This document shows, piece after piece, positions 21,809 to 28,821 of a stretch of DNA of 49,853 bases (position 1 is the first letter of the stretch; each line of letters opens with the position of its first letter). Source of the stretch: a virus. The DNA lies in IMG/VR virus record IMGVR_UViG_3300005577_000009, positions 1 through 49,853 of that record; one strand, given 5' to 3'. Below the pieces are notes generated by a model. The model saw only the letters and a program-made list of their open reading frames with translations. It did not search any database and was not told the DNA's origin. The translations under genes were made by a program, and so were the position numbers.

Positions 21809-21876
21809 ATCGGCCTCCCTAAAAGGCTGGTCATGCTCCCGGCTGTTTCAGCAGCGCGGGGGCTTTGTGTACCTTC

Positions 21877-21885
21877 ATTATACCA
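21877..21885 (-). promoter_or_regulatory. Extended -10 promoter for the HNH gene
   Basis: The minus strand reads TGG-TATAAT here, 69 bases before the HNH start. The leader between carries a small hairpin (GCTG...CAGC within a longer CCCG/CGGG pairing, about 21838-21862). A GCATTACAATGC near-palindrome lies upstream at about 21902-21913. Confidence 0.65.
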
Positions 21886-21934
21886 CGAATACGCGGTTTA
21901 GCGCATTACAATGCGATAAACAATGGAGGCAGGT

Positions 21935-22189
21935 ATGGCAGAGAAAGTACCAAGCGTAGGGCGTGTGGTGCATTTCATGTACGGTGGCGTACATGTCCCA
22001 GCGATCATCACTGATCCGGCGTTCTCGGTGAAAGAAGAGGGCAAGCCAGATTGGACAGGGCAAGCGCTCACCGTTTTCTTACCAGCTGCGCCGCCTTTTA
22101 CGACTGTCGCAACGCACCAGGAGGAAATCGCACCAGGGACATGGAACAACGCAACTTGGCACTGGCCGGAATACGTACCAGACAAGTGA
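21935..22189 (+). CDS. Conserved small phage protein
   Basis: An 84-aa protein from ATG 21935 (GGAGG upstream). The pattern GRVVHFMYGGVHVPAIITD, ...LTVFLPAAPPF, ...GTWHWPE-like (TWNNATWHWPEY) is that of a widespread small phage protein found near capsid genes, of unknown function; the fold appears all-beta. It is followed by the first glycosyltransferase in a GTGA overlap. Confidence 0.7.
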   Translation: MAEKVPSVGRVVHFMYGGVHVPAIITDPAFSVKEEGKPDWTGQALTVFLPAAPPFTTVATHQEEIAPGTWNNATWHWPEYVPDK

Positions 22190-23244
22190 CAACGCCACTC
22201 GTCAGTATCATCATTCCCTGCGGCCCACGTCACGCGGATCTCGCGCGCACGGCGGCGGCCAGCGTGGTATGGCAGAGCCTGGCTGCGCAGTGCGAGACGA
22301 TTATCGCCTGCGATGGCGGCGCGGTCGTTTCGCCGATGGACAATGTCACGATCCTGCCCTCAGACGGCGAGCGGCGCGGGCCTGCCCACACCCGCAACCG
22401 TGCGCTCGCCGCCGCGCGCGGGGCGTTCATCTTGCCGTTGGACGCCGACGACTATCTGACACCGCACGCGGTTGAGAATTTACTGCGCGAGTACGGGCGC
22501 GGCGGCGCGGGCTATGTCTATGGCGATACGTACACCTTAGAACGCGATGGGCGACACATGCTCAGGCCAGCGCCCGACTACGTGCAAAATCATATGGCGC
22601 ATCACAACATTCATGTGGTCACCGCACTGACGCCGACCAGGCACTGGAGACAGGTCGGCGGCTGGGATGAGGGCGTTGATGCCTGGGAGGACTGGTCAGG
22701 ACACCTGCGGCTCGCAATCGCCGGGGTGTGCGGTCGGCGGCTGCCGCAGCCAGTCTTTACGTACCGGGTGTACGAGGGCGACCGCATGACGCAGTTTTAC
22801 GGCGGCGCGGCCGAGCTGATGGAAAAGGTCTTAGTCCGCTATCGTAATGCACAGGGGGTGATTCCAATGGCTTCATGTTGTGGTGGCGACGCTGATCTGA
22901 TTGACATTGCGCAGAGCGCGGCAGCGGGCGCGCCACTGTCGCCGGCGGCACCGATGGAGGGGAACAAGGTCAGGGTCGAATATCTGGGCGAGGAAAAAGG
23001 CTCTCAGACCTGGGACTACCCTGATCGGCACAGCGCGATTCGGCTGGGCAACAACACGATCGACCGCTACAAGGACGTGACCGTCGACCAGGCCGACTGG
23101 CTGAAGTCGATCGGCATCCCGATCCGCGTGGTGCCTACCTTCGATCAGCCTGACGCGCCTGCGCCGTTGCCGATCCTCAAACCGACCGACGTGCTCACAC
23201 CGGACGCTACGACCAAGGTGCTGCGTCCGAGGCGACCATCGTGA
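22186..23244 (+). CDS. Family 2 glycosyltransferase with extra C-terminal domain
   Basis: About 352 aa from GTG 22186, which overlaps the upstream stop (ATG 22141 is an alternative). Residues 1-230 are a GT-A inverting glycosyltransferase: VSIIIPCGPRHADLARTAAA, the acceptor-side GPAHTRNRALAAARG, and the metal-binding LDADDYL (86-88). Later WEDWSGHLRLA carries the usual ED/W catalytic region. Residues about 255-320 form a separate domain (VRVEYLGEEKGSQTWDYPDR, then RLGNNTIDRYKDVTVDQADW) that looks like the small beta/helix protein coded after capsid genes in many phages. It may tether the enzyme to the particle. Confidence 0.85.
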   Translation: MTTPLVSIIIPCGPRHADLARTAAASVVWQSLAAQCETIIACDGGAVVSPMDNVTILPSDGERRGPAHTRNRALAAARGAFILPLDADDYLTPHAVENLLREYGRGGAGYVYGDTYTLERDGRHMLRPAPDYVQNHMAHHNIHVVTALTPTRHWRQVGGWDEGVDAWEDWSGHLRLAIAGVCGRRLPQPVFTYRVYEGDRMTQFYGGAAELMEKVLVRYRNAQGVIPMASCCGGDADLIDIAQSAAAGAPLSPAAPMEGNKVRVEYLGEEKGSQTWDYPDRHSAIRLGNNTIDRYKDVTVDQADWLKSIGIPIRVVPTFDQPDAPAPLPILKPTDVLTPDATTKVLRPRRPS

Positions 23245-23915
23245 ACGTCGCCGCGATCATGCCCTGTCGCGGCCGCGCAGAGCAGACCGTACGCAACGTT
23301 AAGCGACTGCTGGCCACGGCGGGCGACGTGGACTGGCGCTTATATCTCATCGGAACACGAGAAGACATCATTCCGATCAATGGGCTGTCCGATTACGCAT
23401 CACTTGTGTCTGTACAGAGTAAGCGCGTGACGTATTGGGAATCTTTGAAGCTGATGACAGACGAAATCGATCGGACGCAGCGCCATCTGCAATCGAACCC
23501 AGTCAATCTGATCGTCAACCTCGCCAATGATGTGCTTCCAGGCCAGCACTGGCTGGCGCGTGCAGTCGCGGCACATCAAGAAACGTTTGGCAATTGGCCG
23601 GGCATGGTCGGCTTCAACGATGGCCATCACGAGACGGAACACAGCTGTCACTTTCTGATCAGCCGCAGTCTGCTCGACATGTACGGCGGCTGGCCGGTCT
23701 GGTACGACCACAACTTCGGTGACACGGAATTGTGTCAGCGCGCGATCGCCGATGGCCGGTACGTCAAAGCGCCGTGGGCCACGCTGTTTCACGACCATCC
23801 GTACTTTGGCGGCGCAGATGACAGCGTGTACGCCGAGGGACGCGCGCAGGCCGAGCGCGATCAGCGGCTGTATGAAGAGCGGAGGCGACAGGGATGGCCG
23901 ATGATCAGGAACTAG
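23241..23915 (+). CDS. Glycosyltransferase-like protein
   Basis: A 224-aa protein starting at GTG 23241 in a GTGA overlap. The start (VAAIMPCRGRAEQTVRNVKR), the VNLANDVLPGQHWL segment in the place of a DxD loop, and GFNDGHHETEHSCHFLISRS, ...GGWPVWYDHNFGDTELCQRA are typical of GT-A fold enzymes. It is shorter than usual. It belongs to the sugar cassette. Donor and acceptor are unknown. Confidence 0.75.
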   Translation: MNVAAIMPCRGRAEQTVRNVKRLLATAGDVDWRLYLIGTREDIIPINGLSDYASLVSVQSKRVTYWESLKLMTDEIDRTQRHLQSNPVNLIVNLANDVLPGQHWLARAVAAHQETFGNWPGMVGFNDGHHETEHSCHFLISRSLLDMYGGWPVWYDHNFGDTELCQRAIADGRYVKAPWATLFHDHPYFGGADDSVYAEGRAQAERDQRLYEERRRQGWPMIRN

Positions 23916-24052
23916 TGGTTACCGTATGGAAAGACGGCACGTGGAAGGCCTGGGGTGCGATGGATGCGTTTTATGCACAGTCCGATCCTGATTACCTGGT
24001 GACCATTCCGATCAAGGAAATGACGCCCAATGAACGACCAGCCGCTGACTGA
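23894..24052 (+). CDS. Short protein in the sugar cassette
   Basis: A 52-aa protein: MADDQELVVTVWKDGTWKAW, then GAMDAFYAQSDPDYLVTIPI. GGAGG stands 8 bases upstream. The W-x-D-G-T-W-x-x-W strand pair suggests a small beta fold. It overlaps both neighbours, so it is translated with them. Confidence 0.55.
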   Translation: MADDQELVVTVWKDGTWKAWGAMDAFYAQSDPDYLVTIPIKEMTPNERPAAD

Positions 24053-24593
24053 TGCCGAGCGCACCCTACCGCCGCACCTGGGTGGCCATTTCGGGAATAC
24101 GAATGTCGACACCGCGACGCTGGGCTATCTCATTGAGCGATACGGCATCGAAACGATGCTGGATGTCGGCTGCGGGCCAGGCGGGATGCTTGATGAGGCA
24201 AAGCGACAGGGACTGATCGCGATCGGGGTCGACGGCGATCCGCATATGGCGACTGAGGATGTGATCACGCACGACTACACGATGGGGCCGCTGCCGTCTG
24301 AGCACTTCGATCTGATCTGGTGTGTCGAGTTCGTCGAGCACGTCGAGGCCGAGTATATTCCGAACTTTCTGGCGACGTTCGCAGGCGGGAAAATCCTGTT
24401 TCTCACCGCCGCGCCGCCGGGGTTCCCTGGCCATCATCACGTCAACTGTCAAGAGCCGCAGTATTGGATCAGTCTACTGGAGCAGCACGGATGGACACTG
24501 GACACAGAGGCAACGCAGTGGGTCAGAGCAAACGGCGGGCACCCGTTCTCAACGCGGCAGGGACTAGTCTTCGTTAAAAATCAGGCGCGGTGA
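24030..24593 (+). CDS. SAM-dependent methyltransferase
   Basis: A 187-aa class I methyltransferase (Methyltransf_11/23 type). Motif I is MLDVGCGPGG (43-52), motif II the acidic GVDGDP near 66-71, and the post-II region is FDLIWCVEFVEHVEAEYIPN. The final GHPFSTRQGLVFVKN matches the beta-7 end. In this context it probably methylates a sugar or a glycosyl acceptor. A DNA-methylation motif (DPPY/NPPY) is absent. Confidence 0.85.
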   Translation: MNDQPLTDAERTLPPHLGGHFGNTNVDTATLGYLIERYGIETMLDVGCGPGGMLDEAKRQGLIAIGVDGDPHMATEDVITHDYTMGPLPSEHFDLIWCVEFVEHVEAEYIPNFLATFAGGKILFLTAAPPGFPGHHHVNCQEPQYWISLLEQHGWTLDTEATQWVRANGGHPFSTRQGLVFVKNQAR

Positions 24594-24794
24594 TACGGTT
24601 CTGGGAGTAATCGAGATGCGAAGAATGAGTACATCGCGCTCTGTGCGCTCTTGGTACTTGATCGCGCATCCGTCGGTAAGCCATTGCTCATGCGCGGCCC
24701 GCAGAAACAATTCGGACTGGCGGCGCGCTTTGACAGTGGGATTTTCTTCAAGTTCACGTTTGTGTATTCGCATCTCAACATGATGATCGGCCAT
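24564..24794 (-). CDS. Small minus-strand protein inside the sugar cassette
   Basis: A 76-aa charged protein (MADHHVEMRIHKRELEENPT...) with AGGAG upstream of its start and an extended -10 TGG-TATACT promoter at 24840-24833. It overlaps the methyltransferase 3' end by 30 bases. It fits the pattern of isolated minus-strand genes with private promoters. The function is unknown. Confidence 0.55.
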   Translation of the reverse strand: MADHHVEMRIHKRELEENPTVKARRQSELFLRAAHEQWLTDGCAIKYQERTERDVLILRISITPRTVSPRLIFNED

Positions 24795-24808
24795 ATCTCA
24801 GTACTCCT

Positions 24809-25606
24809 ATGCGAAAACAGCGACCCACAACTAGTATACCACCGGCGCGCGAGGTCGTGATCACCACGATCGCGACCCAGAACTACCTGGCGCGGCTCAA
24901 CGAGATCGGCACGCTCGACTACCTAGCACGCAACGCCGGTAACGCGCGGGTCGCGCTCGGCCTGGTCGGCTGCGATGCTGAGCTGGACACGGAGACCTAC
25001 CAGATCCCGGCCGGCATGCTCGATCGAAGTCTCGGCAACCCAGGTAACGGCTGCATTCAGCACGGCAACTGGCTGCCGTATCTCGTGACCAGTGACGATG
25101 CGGTGATCATCTACATTGATGGCGACGTGAAAATGCAGCGGCCATTCTCGAAAGACGAGTGGGCGTGTCTCCAGGGGTGGCAGGATGGCCAAGTCGGCAT
25201 CGGGCCAAACGAGCCAAAGCAGGGCGGCGACAATATGATCAACGAGCTGTGCCGTATCCAGCCGCTGCTGAGCGAACGTGAGATCGAGGAACGCTTTCAC
25301 GTGAGCGCGCGCGACCCGATCGGGAATGCGGGATGCGTGGTGGCGACACGCAGCACCTGGCTGAAGCTCTGGCAATGCTATTTGCGCCGATGGCTCGACA
25401 CCGCGCCGTATTTCGCACATATCGCGGTGCAGCAGTGGACACTGAATCTCTGTATCAACGAAGGCTTTGAGCGCGTGGTGCTGCCGCAGTCATTTCACAC
25501 GCACGGCCACTGGAGCGAACTGGGGCCGCCGTACGCCGGATGGGGCATGCACGAGACCGCGACGCTGCATGGCGAGACGATATTGTTCGCGCACAAGACA
25601 TGGTGA
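24809..25606 (+). CDS. Glycosyltransferase-like protein with DxD motif
   Basis: A 265-aa protein. VVITTIATQNYLARLNEIGT near the N terminus and VIIYIDGDVKMQRPF (Asp104-Gly-Asp106) are those of a GT-A fold glycosyltransferase. IGNAGCVVATRSTWLKLWQC and QQWTLNLCINEGF resemble GT8-like enzymes. The start is uncertain: ATG 24809 lacks a good ribosome site and overlaps the minus-strand promoter; a later GTG (24857) is possible. Confidence 0.75.
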   Translation: MRKQRPTTSIPPAREVVITTIATQNYLARLNEIGTLDYLARNAGNARVALGLVGCDAELDTETYQIPAGMLDRSLGNPGNGCIQHGNWLPYLVTSDDAVIIYIDGDVKMQRPFSKDEWACLQGWQDGQVGIGPNEPKQGGDNMINELCRIQPLLSEREIEERFHVSARDPIGNAGCVVATRSTWLKLWQCYLRRWLDTAPYFAHIAVQQWTLNLCINEGFERVVLPQSFHTHGHWSELGPPYAGWGMHETATLHGETILFAHKTW

Positions 25607-25610
25607 AACA

Positions 25611-25835
25611 ATGAGACGCTTTTACGTCAATCGCAAGGTCGATGAGACAGGCAACTCAGGCACCGGTCATGTTGCTGAGGGCGTGCAGTTTACCGACGGG
25701 CGGGTAGCGTGGCACTGGAGTGGCGCAACGAACGCGCTGGGCGTGACATCCACGATCGTGTATGACAGTATCGAAGACGCGATCACGGTGCATGGCCACA
25801 GCGGATTGACTGTTGTCGAATGGATAGATGAATGA
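25611..25835 (+). CDS. Conserved small protein
   Basis: A 74-aa protein (MRRFYVNRKVDETGNSGTGH...) with the pattern F-x-x-x-R-x-x-D-x-S/T-G-x-S-G-T-G-x-V-A-E-G-V-x-F-x-D-G-x-V-A-x-x-W and a late IxVHGHSGLTVV. Small proteins of this type are widespread in phages and bacteria; the function is unknown. It ends in an overlap with the heptose kinase start. Confidence 0.65.
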   Translation: MRRFYVNRKVDETGNSGTGHVAEGVQFTDGRVAWHWSGATNALGVTSTIVYDSIEDAITVHGHSGLTVVEWIDE

Positions 25836-26779
25836 TTCTGACCAAAACCCCACTCCGAGTCAGCTTCGTCGGCGGCGGCAGCGACCGGCCATGGTTCGCA
25901 AACGAAGAACCAGGCGCGTGCGTGGCGGCAGCGATCGACCGCTATGTCTATGTGGCCGTGAACGACAAGTACGACGGCAGCGTGCGCGCGGCCTACTCGA
26001 TTACCGAGAACGTACCCAGCGCCGATCATCTCCAGCATGAGCTAATCAGAGAAGCATTGAAGTGGTTTGGACATCCTGGTGGCGTCGAGATCCATTCAAT
26101 CGCTGACATCCCCGGCGGCAGCGGCTTGGGCTCGTCCAGCAGCTTCACGGTCGGCCTGCTCGCCGCGCTCGATCGGCACTACTACGCCAACACGCCCAGC
26201 GCGCGGACGAATCAGTGGACGGCGGCGATCGCCAGCGAGATTGAGATCAACCGCTGCCGCAAGCCGATCGGCAAGCAAGATCAGTACACGGCGGCCTATG
26301 GCGGCGTGAACCTGCTGGGCTTTACATCCGAAGGCGTCAGCGTTGAGCCGGTTGCGTGCGACATGGATGCCTTGTCGGCGCACTGCCTGCTGCTGGATAC
26401 TGGGCTGGCGCGTTCGGGCGATGCGGGCGCGGTGCTCAGCGCGCAACGGCAGGATCGCGACGGCGTGCGCCTACTAGCATACCTCGCAGGAAAGTTTGCT
26501 GAGACACTCAGGCAAAATGATCTCAGGAAATGCGGCAGATTTCTTTGTGAGGCTTGGGCGGTCAAACGCAACCTAGTCGCGATCGATGAAATTGATACGT
26601 GGTATGGCAAGGCGATGAGAGCCGGTGCCTGGGGCGGCAAGCTCTGTGGTGCCGGCGGCGGTGGCTTTCTGCTCTTTCTCGCGCCGCCTGAGCGACACCA
26701 GGCCATCACAAGCGCGCTGGGCCTGCGCCACGTTCCGATCAGGGTCGGCGTACCGGGGTGCCAGGTGGTGTTCTCATGA
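25832..26779 (+). CDS. hddA: GHMP kinase, D-glycero-D-manno-heptose 7-phosphate kinase-like
   Basis: A 315-aa GHMP kinase. TPLRVSFVGGGSDRPWF at the start, the phosphate loop PGGSGLGSSSS (94-104), CRKPIGKQDQYTAAYGGVNL, and the C-terminal GAWGGKLCGAGGGGFLLF match HddA, which phosphorylates D-glycero-D-manno-heptose 7-phosphate at C1 with ATP in the route to GDP-heptose. Fucokinase-type relatives exist, but the adjoining heptose isomerase supports the heptose assignment. It is coupled to gmhA by an ATGA overlap. Confidence 0.85.
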   Translation: MILTKTPLRVSFVGGGSDRPWFANEEPGACVAAAIDRYVYVAVNDKYDGSVRAAYSITENVPSADHLQHELIREALKWFGHPGGVEIHSIADIPGGSGLGSSSSFTVGLLAALDRHYYANTPSARTNQWTAAIASEIEINRCRKPIGKQDQYTAAYGGVNLLGFTSEGVSVEPVACDMDALSAHCLLLDTGLARSGDAGAVLSAQRQDRDGVRLLAYLAGKFAETLRQNDLRKCGRFLCEAWAVKRNLVAIDEIDTWYGKAMRAGAWGGKLCGAGGGGFLLFLAPPERHQAITSALGLRHVPIRVGVPGCQVVFS

Positions 26780-27273
26780 ACTACTTCGAAGAGTTGCAAC
26801 AAACCCTCTCGCGCCTCGATCCTGCGCCGTTACTCGCCTTCGTCCAGGCGTGCCAGGGTACGCTCTGGCTAGCTGGGAACGGCGGTAGCGCATCAACCGC
26901 GCAGCACTGGGCCTGCGACCTGTCGAAGCGGGTAGGGCGGCGCGCAGTGGCGCTGGGAAGTAATCCGGCGGCGCTGACGGCGTGGGCGAATGACAAAAGT
27001 TATATATCAGCACTCGGCCATGAGTTCGCGAGCGTGGCGCGCCAGGGCGATGCGCTGATCTGCCTGAGCTGTTCAGGCACGTCGCCCAATATTCTGACGG
27101 TGATCGAGCGAGCGCGCGACTCCGGTGTACCGATAGCACTGGTGACCGGGCGGCATCCGCCGGCGTCGCCGGTTGATGTGGCGATCAATGTACCGCATCA
27201 TCATTTTGGCATTATCGAAGACTGCCATCTCGCGATCGGACACTATCTGACGGAGGCGCTATGCAGTCGCTGA
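26776..27273 (+). CDS. gmhA: Sedoheptulose 7-phosphate isomerase (phosphoheptose isomerase)
   Basis: A 165-aa SIS-domain protein. WLAGNGGSASTAQHWACDLS (31-50), LSCSGTSPNIL (97-107) and IEDCHLAIGHYL (147-158) match GmhA, which converts sedoheptulose 7-phosphate to D-glycero-D-manno-heptose 7-phosphate, the substrate of HddA. Residues equivalent to the metal/catalytic set are His44, Asp48 (Glu in E. coli) and His151. Later pathway enzymes (a phosphatase and nucleotidyltransferase) are not in this genome and would come from the host. Confidence 0.87.
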   Translation: MNYFEELQQTLSRLDPAPLLAFVQACQGTLWLAGNGGSASTAQHWACDLSKRVGRRAVALGSNPAALTAWANDKSYISALGHEFASVARQGDALICLSCSGTSPNILTVIERARDSGVPIALVTGRHPPASPVDVAINVPHHHFGIIEDCHLAIGHYLTEALCSR

Positions 27274-27533
27274 TTGTCGCTAGTCTCGCCGTGTATCGCT
27301 TGTCACGTATGGTGAGCGACGAAGAGGGGCCGTTTGAAATGTTCACCAGACTGCGCGCCGCGTTTCCGCCGACGACCTGGGTCGGGCGCGGGCTCGCATG
27401 CATCATGTGCCTGTCGGTGTGGGTCAGTTTGCCGGCCGCGCTGCTCATCGATCGCACGCGGACGCTGCCGCTGACCTGGCTCAGTCTCAGCGGGGTGACA
27501 GTCATCATTCGCAAATGGGAGCAGAAGCGCTAG
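27261..27533 (+). CDS. DUF1360-like small membrane protein
   Basis: A 90-aa protein. SLAVYRLSRMVSDEEGPFEM, FTRLRAAFP, and GLACIMCLSVWVSLPAALL followed by LPLTWLSLSGVTVII give the arrangement of DUF1360 proteins: a charged start, C-x-x-C-L-S-x-W and two membrane helices. These are found in phage head-tail regions and spore phages; the role is unknown. It overlaps gmhA by 13 bases. Confidence 0.7.
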   Translation: MQSLIVASLAVYRLSRMVSDEEGPFEMFTRLRAAFPPTTWVGRGLACIMCLSVWVSLPAALLIDRTRTLPLTWLSLSGVTVIIRKWEQKR

Positions 27534-28808
27534 ATGACACCATTACTGCCTTTAGACGTTTGGAGAGCGGAAATAGGGCTCAATCCCTGGCTGTTCTGGG
27601 GCCTGGCCGATAACCAGACGATTATCGACCAGTCGAAGTGCAGTGGACTGCTGCGCGAATATTCGTGGCAGGGCAGCGACACGGCCGGGCGCGACGATCT
27701 ACGAAAGGCGATCGAGCGGGCGGAGGAAAAGCTGTTTAGCTACGTGGGGTACAGGGTCGCGCCGCAGTATGTCGAGACGGAGCCGCTGGCGTGGCCGCGC
27801 TGGAGTGATGCCAGTCAGGCACGCTACCGCGATATGGACGCGAGCGGGCGGCGCATTGCGATGATGGCCCCTGAGTTTCATATTCAGGCCATGGGCGTGG
27901 AGCGGCTGACGCTTGAAGGCACCGCCACGGTCGCAGCCCCTGGGCAACTGGTCTATAGCGATGTATTCGGCACCGGCTTTGCCGACACGTTCACGATTAC
28001 GATGCCTGTGACTGCGACTGACCCGAGCGAGATCGCGGTGTATTTCAGCGCGGCGGATCGCTTTGACGACACGCGCACCTTCGATCGCTGGCGCATCGAG
28101 CCAATCCAGGTCAGTATCGCGGCGGGCGTAGCCACGATCGTCGGCCGCAGGTGGCTCGTTGTGCGCCCGATCCTGTACGAAGCACCATCGCTCAACGCGC
28201 TGACACCAATCGGCACAACCAATTTTGTGACCAGCCTGGATGTCTACCGAAGAACCACGAGTGGTGATGGACTGACGCTCGACGACTGCCAGGCGGTGTT
28301 GCAGTTCGAATCAAGCGACTGCGGCGGATGGGGCGCGGGATGGTGCTGCAATGGCCTCAGCGGCTCGACTGACCCCGGCACGGTAGGGCAGGTGATCGCC
28401 AGATCTGGCATTCGCGATCGCACGCTGGGACTGATTACGCCGGCGGCAGCGGCCTATAACAGCACCACCGGTGAGTGGTCAAGCGGCTGCTGCTACGCTG
28501 AGCCGGATCGGGTGAAATTGCGCTACCTGGCCGGCTACCCCTTAGAGCGCGGCGTGATGGCCAAACGATGGCAGCAAGTGGTCACGATGCTCTCTAGCGC
28601 CGAGGTCAAGCGGCGGATCGTAGCGTGTAGAGAAACAAACGAGCGGCTGCACGACTTGCAGATGGACATGGCCTTGCAGGCGACTGAGACCGAGCGCTAC
28701 CAGCGCAGCCAACAGGACATGGACAACCCGTTCGGCACGCGCTTGGGTCACATTCAAGCCTGGAAAATGGCACGCGATCATATCTTGCGACGCGGATTTA
28801 TCGCCTAA
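27534..28808 (+). CDS. Head-tail connector/adaptor-type structural protein
   Basis: A 424-aa protein. The N-terminal helices (RDDLRKAIERAEEKLFSYVG) resemble gp6/adaptor connectors, but the protein is far larger. A beta-rich middle follows with a Cys-rich segment (CQAVLQFESSDCGGWGAGWC...SGCCYAEP), and the C terminus (NPFGTRLGHIQAWKMARDHI) is helical. The context between sugar cassette and tail tube supports a head-tail joining or virion surface role. Confidence 0.6.
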   Translation: MTPLLPLDVWRAEIGLNPWLFWGLADNQTIIDQSKCSGLLREYSWQGSDTAGRDDLRKAIERAEEKLFSYVGYRVAPQYVETEPLAWPRWSDASQARYRDMDASGRRIAMMAPEFHIQAMGVERLTLEGTATVAAPGQLVYSDVFGTGFADTFTITMPVTATDPSEIAVYFSAADRFDDTRTFDRWRIEPIQVSIAAGVATIVGRRWLVVRPILYEAPSLNALTPIGTTNFVTSLDVYRRTTSGDGLTLDDCQAVLQFESSDCGGWGAGWCCNGLSGSTDPGTVGQVIARSGIRDRTLGLITPAAAAYNSTTGEWSSGCCYAEPDRVKLRYLAGYPLERGVMAKRWQQVVTMLSSAEVKRRIVACRETNERLHDLQMDMALQATETERYQRSQQDMDNPFGTRLGHIQAWKMARDHILRRGFIA

Positions 28809-28821
28809 AGGAGCACCCATT

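Noticed and set aside
24030-24593. DNA methyltransferase
   Set aside because: No DPPY/NPPY or PC motif; the sequence is of small-molecule/sugar methyltransferase type and lies among glycosyltransferases.
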